Positions 9,322 through 20,600 of a DNA stretch of 64,000 nucleotides are shown here, in pieces; within the stretch, counting starts at the first letter, position 1; the number at the start of each line of letters is the position of its first letter. The stretch is from Chaenocephalus aceratus (taxonomy: Eukaryota; Chordata; Actinopteri; Perciformes; Channichthyidae): the NCBI GenBank assembly GCA_023974075.1, contig CM043798.1, forward strand, positions 20,710,941 to 20,774,940. Direction: 5' to 3'. Made by a program: the position numbers and the translations under genes. The notes under the pieces were generated by a model. That model ran no database searches. It saw only the letters and a program-made list of their open reading frames with translations, and was not told the DNA's origin.

Positions 9322-10990
9322 TTGGTAACACTTTTTCTCGACGTACCTGTTACGAGCGGGTCCTCTCCACGCCTCGCGGCGAACGAGATGGACGCCTCTC
9401 TCCCTCACACCAGAGGAGTCAGGGACTCGGAGGCTCGACTCGGAGGCTGCGGGGTGAAGGTATCAGGCACAGACTCACACCAGGTCTGCTCGTCCTGCCT
9501 CGGGGCTGGAAACACGCCCATGAGGCTATTGACAACCCCGGCTCGTGCGGGCATTGTGCCCGCTTCACCATGAAGAGCCTCCGCCGACGGTTAGCACGAC
9601 AAGCTAGCTTGTCGGGACAGGATCCCCTCATGTCCATTGATTTGCCGGCTGGCAATCAAGACGCGGGGGCGTCCCCCACAGAGACTATGAGCCCCTTACC
9701 ATTTACGGTCTGGGGCTCATCAACAGCGGCAGCCGCGGAACCGGATTCCGCGCCATATCAGGCCGGGACCCGGTGGCGGCAAGAGACGCGAGAACGGGGC
9801 CCAACGCTATACCAAGCTGGGGCTCCCGGCTGGACCTCACCATGGTTTCACCCGCGGAGGATGTCCTAGAATTGGATTACATGGAGGACGAAGAGGATGC
9901 CTCTGAGTTCCTCCTGTCTGATTCGGATGAGCAAGAAGACGACATCTTCATGTCATCAGCTCAGGCTGCAAAGCCGGGAGCGATGGCTGCTCTCCCGGGC
10001 GATAGCACACCAGCTTCGCCCTGTCTAAGCATGGACCTGCAGGCCGTGTGTCACCGCGCTGCGTCCAGGCTAGACATCCCGTGGCCCGAAATGGCCAAGG
10101 AGACCTCCAGGTCCCGTTACGAGGGGAAACATTTTCCCCAACAACGAGGACTAAGAGGCAACTCCTTCCGGTCTTCCGGAGATGTTGGATGAGGTGTCAG
10201 TCTCGTGGAGAGACCGGCCCTTTAGCAACAAGGCCCCAATCCAGGGTGCCTCCTCCCTTGACTGTGACGGTATGGAGAGGCTCGGCCTGCTCCGCATACC
10301 GCCTATGGAACCGCTGGTGGCAACCCACCTCCTACCGAGGATGGGCCCGTCACCAAGCAGGAACCCCACACTGCCAGCGAAGGCGGACCGATTCCAGTCG
10401 ACCATGACTGAACGGTCCTACAGAGCTGCAGCATTGTCCGCCAGGGCTCTGAACGTTTCCTCGATGCTAACCGCGTACCAAGCGGAGCTCTGTGAGGATC
10501 TGTCGAGCAATCCTGGACCGGCCACTCTGGACGAGATAGCCGCGGTCACAGACATTTGTCTCCGTGTCCAACGCTGCGCCGTCCAGGCCACGGGCAAGGT
10601 AATGGGGATCATGGTGGTGCAGGAAAGAGCTAGATGGCTCAACCTCACCAACTCCCAGACCGGGAAAAGGAAGATGTGCTTGACATGCCCATCGTTCCCG
10701 AGGGGATTTTCGGCTCCGCTCTCGCTTCCATGCAGAGGAAGTGCGAGTCGAAAAAGAAGGAAGACGAGGCCCTCCACCTCTGTCTCCCTCGAAGGGTCCA
10801 GCCGCTGCCTTCGCAACAGCGGCCCTTCGCAACAGCGGCAGCGGCCCTTCACCCAAGCTGCACCGAACCCTGCTAGGTTTAAAGTACCAGGACAGCAGAG
10901 GTCGCAGCCCACCCCGAGTCCCCAGCCCAGGCAGGAGACGAGGGCGAGTTGGCCACTGACGCATCCAGGCTTCGGCCAAGGGCGCAGCTC
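9322..10990 (+). pseudogene. gag: DIRS gag (ORF1), frameshifted
   Basis: DIRS ORF1 protein, the putative nucleoprotein. Family-typical blocks can be followed through at least three frames: an acidic stretch (about 9865-9945), the block around RLDIPWPEMAKET and SRYEGK (about 10070-10130), GASSLDCDGMERLGLL with ALSARALNVSSMLTAYQAEL (10240-10490), DMPIVPEGIFGSALASM (about 10680-10735, shifted frame) and a basic, glutamine-rich C-terminus. Frame changes occur near 10190 and 10630. The start is uncertain; the N-terminal part (9322-9860) is also broken. Confidence 0.78.
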
Positions 10991-11089
10991 AAAAAAATGA
11001 AAAGAAAAACAATAAACAGTCCGTTAACTATAAATCCCCTTTTGAGAGCAGCTACGGCCTCTCTCAAAAGGCGGATAATAAACGGGTCT

Positions 11090-11219
11090 GTGAAGGCACC
11101 ACCGTCACGCGCATGCGCAGTGCCGACTGGGGCTGTTAAAACACCACCGCCACGCGCATGCGCAGTGCCGGTTGGGGCCGTGAAGGCACCACCGTCACGC
11201 GCATGCGCAGTGACGGTTG
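11090..11219 (+). repeat. Three tandem 45-bp repeats with NRF1-like sites
   Basis: Units begin at 11090, 11135 and 11180. Each holds the palindromic core cgcgcatgcgca, a perfect match to the NRF1 consensus YGCGCAYGCGCR. The unit is 15 codons long and stays open in one frame. It lies between gag and the RT ORF. Confidence 0.88.
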
Positions 11220-11333
11220 TTGAAATGGGGTACCACCGTGTTCAGACACTAGAGGGCCCCATAACACAACAAATAGAGACTCAGAGGGTAAGACATGTGA
11301 CATCTCTACTGGCTCTAAGGAGCACACATGCCC

Positions 11334-12334
11334 CTTTCACACCAGCGCCTTTTCAGCTCCGGCTCGGAGCTAGAGCCTGAAAAGCGCCGGGTTTTCCAGT
11401 TCACACCGGAGCTGCGCCGGCTCTTAGCTCCGGAATCCGCTTCATTTCCAGCTCCAAAAAATTGTCGGTCCAGAGGCAAGAGCTTTAGAGCTAAGAGGTG
11501 ACGTCGCTTACGTCTCTCTTACGTCGAGGCTGCAGGAAACTAAACCTACCTCCCATGGGTCGACTGTTATGCCTGCCTACAAGCAGTAGTGCCTATAAAC
11601 ACACTTTATAAAGTCAGGCAACACTAACCAGGCTTCGTGTGATTCTGTTTATTTGTGCCTTACTTTGACCATCCGTTCACTGTTATCGATCATTGTGGAG
11701 AGAGGCAGACGTGTTGTTTTGTATTATTGCAGCTATCGGATGCAAGTAGTCAGTTTAGCTTCGGTTGCTACGCCAACATCACCCGTTTTATACCAGAGAA
11801 ACTTTCATAACAGCGTTGTGATACCAAACAGTGTCAATTCAGACTGACACACATTCACTTAAGGGGAACTGGGGATATGCATCAGCTGCTTGTGTGAGTC
11901 GGACAGTGAATACTTTAGAGCGGCCGCTGCAGTGTGAGCTAACCGGGAGCTAACGGGAGAATAAACTCCCGTGGAAGAGCAGCCAGCACTGCAGCGGTCA
12001 GTAAATGCTGCAGAAACACATTAATAAACAATGAACCACGGCACTCTGGAGAAAAGTATAAGGTTGGAGAAGTCGTTATTCAATTTATTCTGGCTTCGTG
12101 TGATTAAAAGCAACACGATCATCGACCCGACGCTGTTGTTGTTGTTGTGAGCGCCGTAATGGCTGCCGTTGGGGGGCAAATCAGCGATGTAAACGGTGAC
12201 GTCATGACGCAGCAAGGGCAGCTCTGGGGCGCCAGTGGGCGGTGTGTACAGAGCGGGAGCTGAAAAGGGAAACCGGAGCTGAACCAGAAAAGCTCCCGCT
12301 CGGAGCTAGAAACTGAAAAGCGCTGGTGTGAAAG
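11334..12334. mobile_element. MITE nested in the DIRS element
   Basis: Terminal inverted repeats ctttcacaccagcgccttt (11334) and the near-complement ending gcgctggtgtgaaag (12334), with further palindromic gagctc-like blocks inside. Length 1001 bp, no transposase. It sits just before the first RT motif of the DIRS ORF. No clear target duplication was found, so the superfamily is left open. Confidence 0.72.
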
Positions 12335-12349
12335 CCGCAACAGTGGAAG

Positions 12350-14236
12350 ATGCTCACAACATCTGCTTGGGTTTTCAAAATAGTAACACGGGGTTACAGA
12401 CTCCAATTCGCTGTCACCCCCCCTCGTTTCTCGGGCATTTTGTATTCACAAGCCCGGGGAGAGTCAGCCCATATTCTAGAAAGAGAGATCCTCTCACTTC
12501 TAGAAAAGAGGGCTATATCTATTGTACCTGCCGAGCAGAGTCAGAGTGGCTTTTATTCCAAGTATTTCCTCGTTCCCAAACGAGGAGGGAACGGAATTCG
12601 GCCAATACTGGATTTGAGGGTTCTGAACAAATATCTAAAAAGATACAAATTCAGAATGCTCACTCACACATCTCTGCTGCGTCTCGTGCGACAAGATGAC
12701 TGGTTTACATCAGTCGACCTGAAAGATGCGTATTTCCACATCCCAGTATATTATCCACACAGGAAATATCTGAGGTTCGCATTTCAGGGGATCTGTTACG
12801 AATACAGAGTACTTCCCTTCGGCCTGTCTCTCAGTCCAAGAGTGTTTGTACGATGTACAGAAGCCGCGATAGCCCCGTTAAGACAACAGGGTATTCGCCT
12901 GACAACCTACCTGGACGACTGGCTGCTTCTCGCACAGTCGGAGCAGGAGGCTATTACACAGACAAGTGTCCTCGTAAAGCACCTGCTCAACCTGGGTTTC
13001 ATAATAAACACAGAGAAGAGCATGCTGTGCCCAGCACAGACTGCACTCTTCCTGGGTTTACACCTGAACTCGGTACCCTTTACAGCCTGCCTGTCAGCGG
13101 AAAGAGTGAAAGCTTTCAGAGCTTGTCTCGCTCAATTCCAGCTGCGCAAACATTTTCTCTTCAGAACATGCCTGCGGTTAATACGACTAGGACGCTTACA
13201 CATGAGGGAGTTTCAGCGCTGGGTAGCCGCCTTAAAACTAAACCCCGCGCGTCATGGCACGCGGAGAGTAATGGTTACTGTGAAATGCGTAACGGCACTG
13301 CGCCACTGGCTGCACCCGACTTTTCTAGTACGGGGCGTGCCTATGGGTGCTGTCCTTTCATGGAAGGTGGTCACCACGGACGCATGTCTGACAGGTTGGG
13401 GAGGTATTTATGAAGGCCGTCCGGTGAGGGGTCTCTGGAGCAGAGACCTCCAGCGGGCGCACATAAATTACCTAGAGCTTTTAGCGGTGTTCCTCACCCT
13501 AAAACGCTTTCTGCCTTTTCTCAGAGGACACCATGTCCTCGTGAGGACAGACAATACGACTACAATATCGTATAAAAACCGCCAAGTGGGTTTGCGTTCT
13601 CTCCAGTTACACATGCTGGCACGCAAACTGATCTTATGGAGCGGCAGACGTCTCCTCTCTCTGAGAGCGACGCACGTACCGGGTGTGTTGAACCTCGGGG
13701 CTGACCTACTGTCCAGAGGTGCACCACTTTATGCAGACTGGACTCTACATCCAAGGATTGTGAGCCAGCTGTGGGTGCGTTATGGTAGAGCCACGGTGGA
13801 CCTGTTCCCATCAAAAGAAAATGCTCAATGTCAGCTGTTCTTTTCGATGTGCGACTTAAACGCACCGTTAGGCGTGGACGCACTCGCACACGTTTGGCCT
13901 TCAAGCCTTCTGTACGCGTTCCCACCCCTGGCTCTGATTCCCCAAACTCTGGCCAGAGTGAGGGAACAACGCCACACACTTATCCTGATAGCTCCGCACT
14001 GGCCCGCTATGTACTGGCTGGCGGAGATTTATCAGCTGCTGTGCGGGCAGCCATGGCAGCTCCCACTACGCAGGGACATACTGTCTCAGGCGGGGGGGGA
14101 TCTTTCACCCACACCCAGAGCGCTTGGCCTTATGGGCCTGGCCCGTGAGTGGTACAACCTGAATACAGTGAGACTCCCTCATTGGGTGATAAACACTATT
14201 CAGAGTGCGAGAGATTCCTACACCAGGTCTCTCTAA
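12350..14236 (+). CDS. DIRS reverse transcriptase / RNase H / methyltransferase-like ORF
   Basis: 628 residues open from 12350; the natural N-terminus probably lay upstream and was cut by the MITE. RT motifs in order: FLVPKRGGNGIRPILDLR, SVDLKDAYFHIPV, LPFGLSLSPRVF and the catalytic YLDD (about residue 190). RNase H follows, with VVTTDACLTGWGG, the Glu in INYLELLAV, RTDNTT and a late Asp in GADLLSR. The C-terminal third (VDLFPSKENAQC to PPLALI) matches the methyltransferase-like domain described for DIRS elements. The enzyme would copy DIRS RNA. It is the only long intact ORF in the window; its partners gag and recombinase are broken. Confidence 0.92.
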   Translation: MLTTSAWVFKIVTRGYRLQFAVTPPRFSGILYSQARGESAHILEREILSLLEKRAISIVPAEQSQSGFYSKYFLVPKRGGNGIRPILDLRVLNKYLKRYKFRMLTHTSLLRLVRQDDWFTSVDLKDAYFHIPVYYPHRKYLRFAFQGICYEYRVLPFGLSLSPRVFVRCTEAAIAPLRQQGIRLTTYLDDWLLLAQSEQEAITQTSVLVKHLLNLGFIINTEKSMLCPAQTALFLGLHLNSVPFTACLSAERVKAFRACLAQFQLRKHFLFRTCLRLIRLGRLHMREFQRWVAALKLNPARHGTRRVMVTVKCVTALRHWLHPTFLVRGVPMGAVLSWKVVTTDACLTGWGGIYEGRPVRGLWSRDLQRAHINYLELLAVFLTLKRFLPFLRGHHVLVRTDNTTTISYKNRQVGLRSLQLHMLARKLILWSGRRLLSLRATHVPGVLNLGADLLSRGAPLYADWTLHPRIVSQLWVRYGRATVDLFPSKENAQCQLFFSMCDLNAPLGVDALAHVWPSSLLYAFPPLALIPQTLARVREQRHTLILIAPHWPAMYWLAEIYQLLCGQPWQLPLRRDILSQAGGDLSPTPRALGLMGLAREWYNLNTVRLPHWVINTIQSARDSYTRSL

Positions 14237-14339
14237 TATAGTGCTGTTACTGGTCCTAGCTTCCGCCAGGCGAGCCAGTAATTTTCATGCACTCTGTACA
14301 TATTTTTTTCACACACTCGGTTCACCCCAGGGCAAACGA

Positions 14340-14800
14340 GAGTGTTGTTGAAGCCCAACCCTGTCCTTATATCCAAGGTGGTTGGGTCATGTACCCCAAT
14401 GGACATTGAGGCATTTCCTCCGCCGCTGGGTCCCTCCGGGGAACAGCAGCCGGATTTGCTGTATCCAGTTCGTGCTTACGCACCTGTATGGACAGATCAG
14501 GGGTGCTTGTCATAATGACCAACTCCTGGTGTCCTGGGCTAACCCTTATAAGGGCAAGCCTGTTACTAAGCAACGGCTCTCCCACTGTTTTGCGGAAGCA
14601 ATTGCTTTGGGGCCCATACGAGTCAGAGTTCGCAGGCACCCTCGGGTCCGCGAGCTCTTTCGACTCAGGGTCTGGCTGCATCCTGGGCTCTGTCCAGGAT
14701 GTCTCCCATCCAAGACATTGGTGCAGCGGCGAGCTGGTCCTCGCCGCTCACTTTTGTCCGCCTCTTAACAGGCTGGGCGTTCTGCTCCCAGTGTGACTCA
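14340..14800 (+). pseudogene. DIRS tyrosine recombinase, truncated and frameshifted
   Basis: Integrase of DIRS elements, a phage-type tyrosine recombinase. Recognisable pieces are QLLVSWANPYKGKPVTKQRLS (about 14519-14580) and, in a shifted frame, IQDIGAAASWSSPLTFVR (about 14705-14760), the region next to the catalytic C-terminus. The N-terminal half is missing and the Arg/His box between the two blocks is scrambled by indels near 14620-14700. Confidence 0.75.
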
Positions 14801-14910
14801 AGCAGTGCTGGGCACCTGGTTGAGTCAGAGCTCTACCTGTTAAGTTCTGGTTGGTTTGGTGATTTTCGAGATAAGCTCGTCTGGCAATACGGGAGCTACA
14901 ATTTCCCATA

Positions 14911-15000
14911 GTGAGACATCGAACGGAGTGTTATGAATGAGAACTATAGGTTACTTACGTAACCCCAGGATTAAGAGTAACATGAAGTGAGATGTCTCAC
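14911..15000. repeat. DIRS internal complementary region (ICR)
   Basis: Bases 14911-14946 are the exact complement of the left end 8745-8780 (36 bp). Bases 14943-15000 are the near-exact complement of the right end (about 15185-15242). The junction of both ends in one place is the template thought to allow full-length circular cDNA in DIRS replication. Confidence 0.9.
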
Positions 15001-15059
15001 CAGACGGCCCTCCTTGCTATGGTGAAGCGAGAAGAGGTGCTTATTTTGAATGATAACGT

Positions 15060-15242
15060 GACGTGGCGCAGGCTACTTATAGGGGGTGATTTCCCCTGAC
15101 GTTGACGTCAAGATCACCAGCCAATCAGGATTGGCATAATGAGATTGATGCTTCTGTTTGCTCCGCGATGAGGCGCATCCCATAGTGAGACATCTCACTT
15201 CATGTTACACTGAGACCTGGGGTTACGTAAGTAACCTATAGT
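15060..15242 (-). repeat. Right inverted terminal repeat of the DIRS element
   Basis: Complement of the left ITR with few differences, again holding the TATA-like, CRE (tgacgtca) and opposed CCAAT motifs, here pointing leftwards into the element. It ends near 15242 with cctatagt. Confidence 0.85.
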
Positions 15243-16444
15243 TTTCTTTCTTGTATTTACATTTTCTCCCTCTCCACACCTGCACACATTACGAATAATC
15301 ATATCTGAGTGAGTTTGTGCGTTTGTGTGCATCTGCTCTCTCACTAAGCTGTCTTACTATACACTTGGCTCATTTCTCAGTGAGGCTACACCTGCCAGAT
15401 ATTGTTGGTGTTTGTGCTATCCTTGGCTGTGCACACAGTGACGCAGTGAGGGGCCTTTAGATGATGAGTTTGCAGAAGAAATGAGCCAATCAGCAGACAG
15501 ATACTGCGCAGTGTCACTCATTATTGGCAGCTGGAAGTATGGAAGAGGAAAAGCTTTGTCTCTCACTAGGATTACCAATTGAGTGTGTGACTGGAATTAA
15601 AAAATAATGCTTTTCTAGCACAAGATAACTTTTCAGGCAACATACCTGTTATACAATTTGCACATAAGGAATTTGTATTGTACACACATTATTTATACAA
15701 ATACCTATAATAACACCAACATTGTTGATATTGGTATTGTTTGTATGCTTTTAATGATATAAATACAATTCATATTCAGATATGGTGCATTAAGGCAGTT
15801 ATTTCAAACCTGGGTCACAGACTAAATCCAAGGGGATGCAAAATGATTTACATTGAACCAGAAATATTTTTTCTCCAAAAATATTTATCATTTGAAACTG
15901 TCCTCTGCTGTTTTTCTTGTAAAGGCCTGTATACTTCCAAAATATGCTACCCTTTAGAAAATGACTATTGCTTTGTTGTAATGGGTCAGAGTTTTTAACA
16001 ACTGGTTAAAGCTGGCATTTAGAAATGTGTCTGTAAAAACAGCTGGAAACAACGCTGTGAGAGTGAACCAATAATTGTACGTTTGTGGGAAATTTGTCAT
16101 AATCTTTTGGTCGAAAACTATTTGGGATTCCCTGGATTAGCACAACATTTGAACCGATTATTAATGAACTTGTTCATTCAGACCCCTAACAGCTCATTGT
16201 GAGTACTTGAGTACTGTCAAGTAAATACAGACACACAAGACACACAAGCAGATTTATAATAAGCATCACGCTGCTGTCATAACAGCAGTCGAGAACTGAA
16301 TAATGGATGGGAGCAAATAGAGACAATTAGTTAACAGCTTGTCAATTCAATTAGCCTACTGTTTTAATGACTTAATAACAGTAATCACACCCTCTCTCTT
16401 TTCACTCCTTCTCATTTTCCCTCCCATGTCTCTCCTCCCTTTTT

Positions 16445-17065
16445 CTATTTGAAGAAGATGACAGGATTAAGGAGGACAGAGGAAGAATTAAGCAGAGCCC
16501 CGAGAAGCTTTAAATGAAAGGGGAGGAGGCAGGGAGAGGAGTGAAGAGGTACAGAAAGTGAGGAAGGGAGGGGAAGAAGGAAAGGAAAGAGATAGGGGGA
16601 AATAGAAGAGAGATGAAGGACTTTAAGGGAACAAATAGGAAGAGAAAGGACATTAGAAGAGGGAAACACTTAGCACAGGAACGAAGGAGATAGAAAGTTA
16701 GCAAAAGGGATAATTTAGAAAGGAGAAGGGTGGAGAGAGGAATAATTAGGGATGGCTTTTGTAAGGAGAAGTAATTAAAGTGAGGATGACAAAGGAGAAG
16801 ATAGATGGTTGATTGAATGAATGAGAAAGAAGAATGGAAAACAAATTGAAATAAAGGATAACATGAACTGCTTGATTTAAAAAGATGAAATGGGAAAAGA
16901 GAGTATTCAGAAATGAATGCCAATAAGGATGGACAGAAAAAGGATCAGGAAAGGAACCAGAGTAAGACCTTCGTTGTATAAGGATAAAGAACGAAAGAAA
17001 AAGAAAGAAAGAAAGAAAGAAAGAACGAATGAAAGAAAGGGAGAAAGGAAGAACAAGAGACAAAT
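16445..17065 (+). repeat. Polypurine-rich tract ending in (GAAA)n
   Basis: About 600 bases are strongly biased to A and G on the plus strand and end in a GAAA-type microsatellite (about 16990-17050). The minus-strand reading frames here (poly-Ser/Phe/Leu) are composition artefacts. Homopurine tracts can form triplex DNA. Confidence 0.85.
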
Positions 17066-20000
17066 GAAGAAAATGTGTTTGGCATGAAGCAGCTGTTAGT
17101 GAGCAGTCTGACGGTGAGAGGAGGCCAGGAGGAAGACTGTCAACACCCCACTAGCTCTGCCAGGGAAAGCCCCTAAAGGGACACAACTTACTCTACCCTC
17201 CTTTTTCTGTCCCAAACACACACAGGAACATGCACAGTATGATATTATTGTTTAACACCTGAAGGCATTCAGCTGTGTTGTGAGCACATGGATATAGCCA
17301 AGCGTTTTTTCTACCTTTCAGGGTAAACAACTATTTCTACTGGGTATTTGTCTCAAGTTGACGTGATTCTTGTTGCATGTTGGTATTTTACAGCTGTAGC
17401 TTTAATGGAATATGCATCTGTGTCCTGATGGACAATAAACATGACACTTTTTTGTTGGCGCTTAATAAAGTATTGACATTTATGCTAACAGGTCAGTTGA
17501 CACGACAGCAATGGGCGCTAACATTTTCAAAAGGTGTTCCAAACTTTTTTTTATCAGAAAGAGAGCCTAGGAAAGGGTGGATTGATCAAACACAGGATAT
17601 CACCACAGGTGACCGCTGATTATGACCAGTGCTGAAGGAAATGTTAAAACGTTGAAAATAAATATAATAAACAAATATCTAATCCTCATGTTGATGTTGC
17701 ATACTGGGTCTCTCAATCCCTGTTTTTTCTGTATATACCTCATAATTGTAACATTTCTTTAATATAAAATGTGTTCGGATGTCAAGTTTGCATGTTGAGG
17801 TGTATTCAAAGCCAAGGTAGGGACATGATCATGGCAGCTTCACAGAAACAGATTATATTTCTAATTGTCGCTCCCCAAGACTCTTACCAGTGCATAATTG
17901 TGATGTCAAATCGTAAAAAATCCGACCCGTATCAGATTTGGACCACAAAAAAGTGGATTCAATATTATTTGTGTCCACACAGTGTGAACGTAGCCTGAAT
18001 GTCATTTCTAGGTTGCCACATGGAGAGAAACATATTCACACACGACTAAAACCAAGGAGGCATTCACAGCCACATCAAACACACACAGCAACATACTGCT
18101 ACAGCTGCCATCCCAAGCTTCTCTACCCCTGCAGCCCCAGCAGGGTTTGACAACAGCAGACTGAACACAGGAACATGCAGTCGCCCGGTGTTTCAAATAC
18201 CGCAGAGGGCTCAACACACATCACAAACAGCCTTTGCTTCTATGTTGTTTCTACATCTTCCTTCCAGCTGTTTCTCCCTCTCATTTTTCTCCACAGTTAC
18301 ATCTTTATACCTGCTTGACAGTCAGTCCGGAACCTCTTCCATCTCCTTGCTCTTCTCTTGTTCTGCTCCTCTCTGTCTCCTCACATTATTATGTTTGACT
18401 TAACTGCCTTATCTACCACCCTCTTTTACAATTCCCTTTGTTTAACTCCACATCTACGTTGGCGTGTAAGTGGTGATACAGAAGGCAGAAAGTTATGCTT
18501 GTTATCTAAGGGTTGCCAGCCAATGTGGGCTATATAATTGCTTTTTCTTTTGCTCCACTTCAATATTCCATCTTATATAACTATATACTGTATTACTTCT
18601 TCATCTTCAGTTGCTAAAACTTTAACATTTGCATTGCTTTACCTAATAAACTTGGGCATAAAAACTTGACTTCTTCAAATCATTATTAAAACTTCAGAAT
18701 ATGTTGAAGTTGCAGCATTTGTCCTGAATGTTCCTGTAGGTCAATTTGCTTCACAACCACAAACAAGACGCAAATGAGCTGACTAATGTCCTGCCATAAT
18801 CATTGTAACATTTTACCAGTTATTCAAATGAGGCCATTAATTGAGCTATGCATAAATGAGCAAAGATTCTATGGCAGTGTGTGTCTTGACATGGCATGCA
18901 TGGATACACGATTTCCATATATTAAAGTATTCTTATTTTTGCTTCATTTGATGTGCAAATTTATGTAGCAATTTAGCTCTAAGGTCTAATCAGATGTATG
19001 TATGTTTTAGCAGGTGTTCCTGGCTTGTTTACAGGGTGCTACACAGGAAGACAGAAGCATGATGCTGTGATGACAACACTTCCTACAACACTGTTGTGGC
19101 GTTTAAACTCACATACATGAATAAATGCAGCAACAACATCCATTACCAACAAGAACATGGAAACCTGCAGCTAGGTGGTGGGAGCTGGAAATTAAAAGGC
19201 TGAAGGAAATGCTTGAAATTGAGTAAACAAGAGACAAACTTCTCTGCATGGGTGAAATTACATGTTGTTTTTACTGGGCAGTTCCTCAAATTTGATGCTA
19301 CAGAATTAGAAGAAGACAGAATTAGTTACATATAAAAAGAAATTAACGTTTATTGCAAGTCATTATTGCAGTCTTTACTAACCCTGCTTTTGGTGCTGGC
19401 CAGGTGAAAGACATATTCAAACACAATGGGAAAGGATTCTATTATCTATTTTTAGCAGGTCCTCCCATGTTTTAAACACACACATTTTAGGGGGAAAAAG
19501 GGTATGTTATTTATCTTCAAATACTTCGTACCCAACTTCCGATGAATGTATGCAATGGGTCAATGCTGAATTGGTTAAAGCGCTTTGAGGTGTCGCACTG
19601 CACTTGATAAATGCAGTCTATTTACCATTTACCACTTATTATCTCAGCTGATGTTGGGTAAAGGTGGGATACATCAAAGACAGGTCACCAGGATATCACA
19701 GGGCTAACACTTACACCCCTTTCCCACCTAAATTAGCATCTACATGGGATTTATTTTAGTCATGGAACAAACTGCTTAAAACGGAAAATAGATCCCTTCC
19801 CGTTGCAAGTAGAATGTGTCTTAGACCTGCCAGCAACGAAACCAGGGTTTGTAAAAAGTGGTTACTCATTTTTATTTGATGCTTATTCTGTCTTTTTTCA
19901 AATTCTCAAATTCAAGAGTACATAATTATTGGAACGTGAAGACGTCTTGATGTATTTCACTCTGTTGTGCTAGGCCATTATCATTGGAGGACAACCATTA

Positions 20001-20229
20001 AAGTTCCCATCCACCTTCTGTAATTTAAAGTCAACAATGAACTTAACCTGAGTGCAGTAGAAAGCCAGAGAACCCTTGCTAACATAGGGAAAACATGAAG
20101 AGGATGGCCTAAAGTGTAAACCACTGCACCACCATGCAGTTATATTTAACTGTGTAATATGTTGTTATTTGTTTAAACAACGGAGAGCTGTTCTGAGCTG
20201 GAGTTGGACAACAGCCTGTTTAATCAGTC

Positions 20230-20600
20230 ATTACTTTAATAAGTCTGTCTGAGCAGCATCAACACTTAATCATGGCTTTTCTGATAAATCCCAGCACTGA
20301 ACTGCTCCCACTGAAGTCACCTTCACACATTGCACCTTTAAGGCGGATCAGGCCCTAATTACTTTCACAATTGTGCGAGCAAAATTTGAAAAAAGCCACG
20401 CATTTGTCCTGCGTTTTCATCTAGGCAAATCTTTCCCTCAATGCTTCACACACTCACAAATTACAATTAAGACTCCAGCGTAGGTGGTAATAAAGTTCCT
20501 CGTGAGGTTATTTGAAAGTTTTCTTGAGTTAATTAGCTCGTATAATGGTCTCTAATTAGCTTTCTTGATCATTCAGGTCTCCATCTTGTTTTATAACAAA
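20230..20600. promoter_or_regulatory. Candidate conserved non-coding element
   Basis: Repeat-free sequence with several homeodomain-type cores (taattag, ttaattag near 20528 and 20552) and balanced composition, unlike the repeats around it. Similar-looking blocks lie at 21080-21360 and 22430-22620. The call rests on appearance only; no alignment was possible. Confidence 0.25.

Larger units (their letters stand above)
8745..15242 (+). mobile_element. DIRS-type tyrosine-recombinase retrotransposon
   Basis: The element has the DIRS plan: inverted terminal repeats (8745-8910 and about 15060-15242), gag, RT/RNase H/methyltransferase-like ORF, tyrosine recombinase, and an internal complementary region (14911-15000) whose two halves match the two outer ends. 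DIRS elements replicate through a circle and integrate by recombinase, so they lack target duplications; none is seen here. The RT ORF is open but gag and recombinase are frameshifted, so this copy is not autonomous. A 1-kb MITE is nested between gag and RT. Confidence 0.92.

Noticed and set aside
10418..10979. Long minus-strand frames opposite DIRS gag
   Set aside because: The plus-strand frames show recognisable gag blocks; the opposite strand is a shadow in GC-rich DNA.
11090..11219. CRISPR-like direct repeats
   Set aside because: Three contiguous 45-bp tandem units with no spacers, in a eukaryotic retrotransposon.
12853..13413. 186-codon plus-strand frame overlapping the DIRS RT
   Set aside because: Shadow of the RT ORF, which has all catalytic motifs in the other frame.
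16445..17063. Minus-strand frames rich in Ser, Phe and Leu resembling membrane proteins
   Set aside because: Produced by the polypurine tract; no start context, splice signals or homology.
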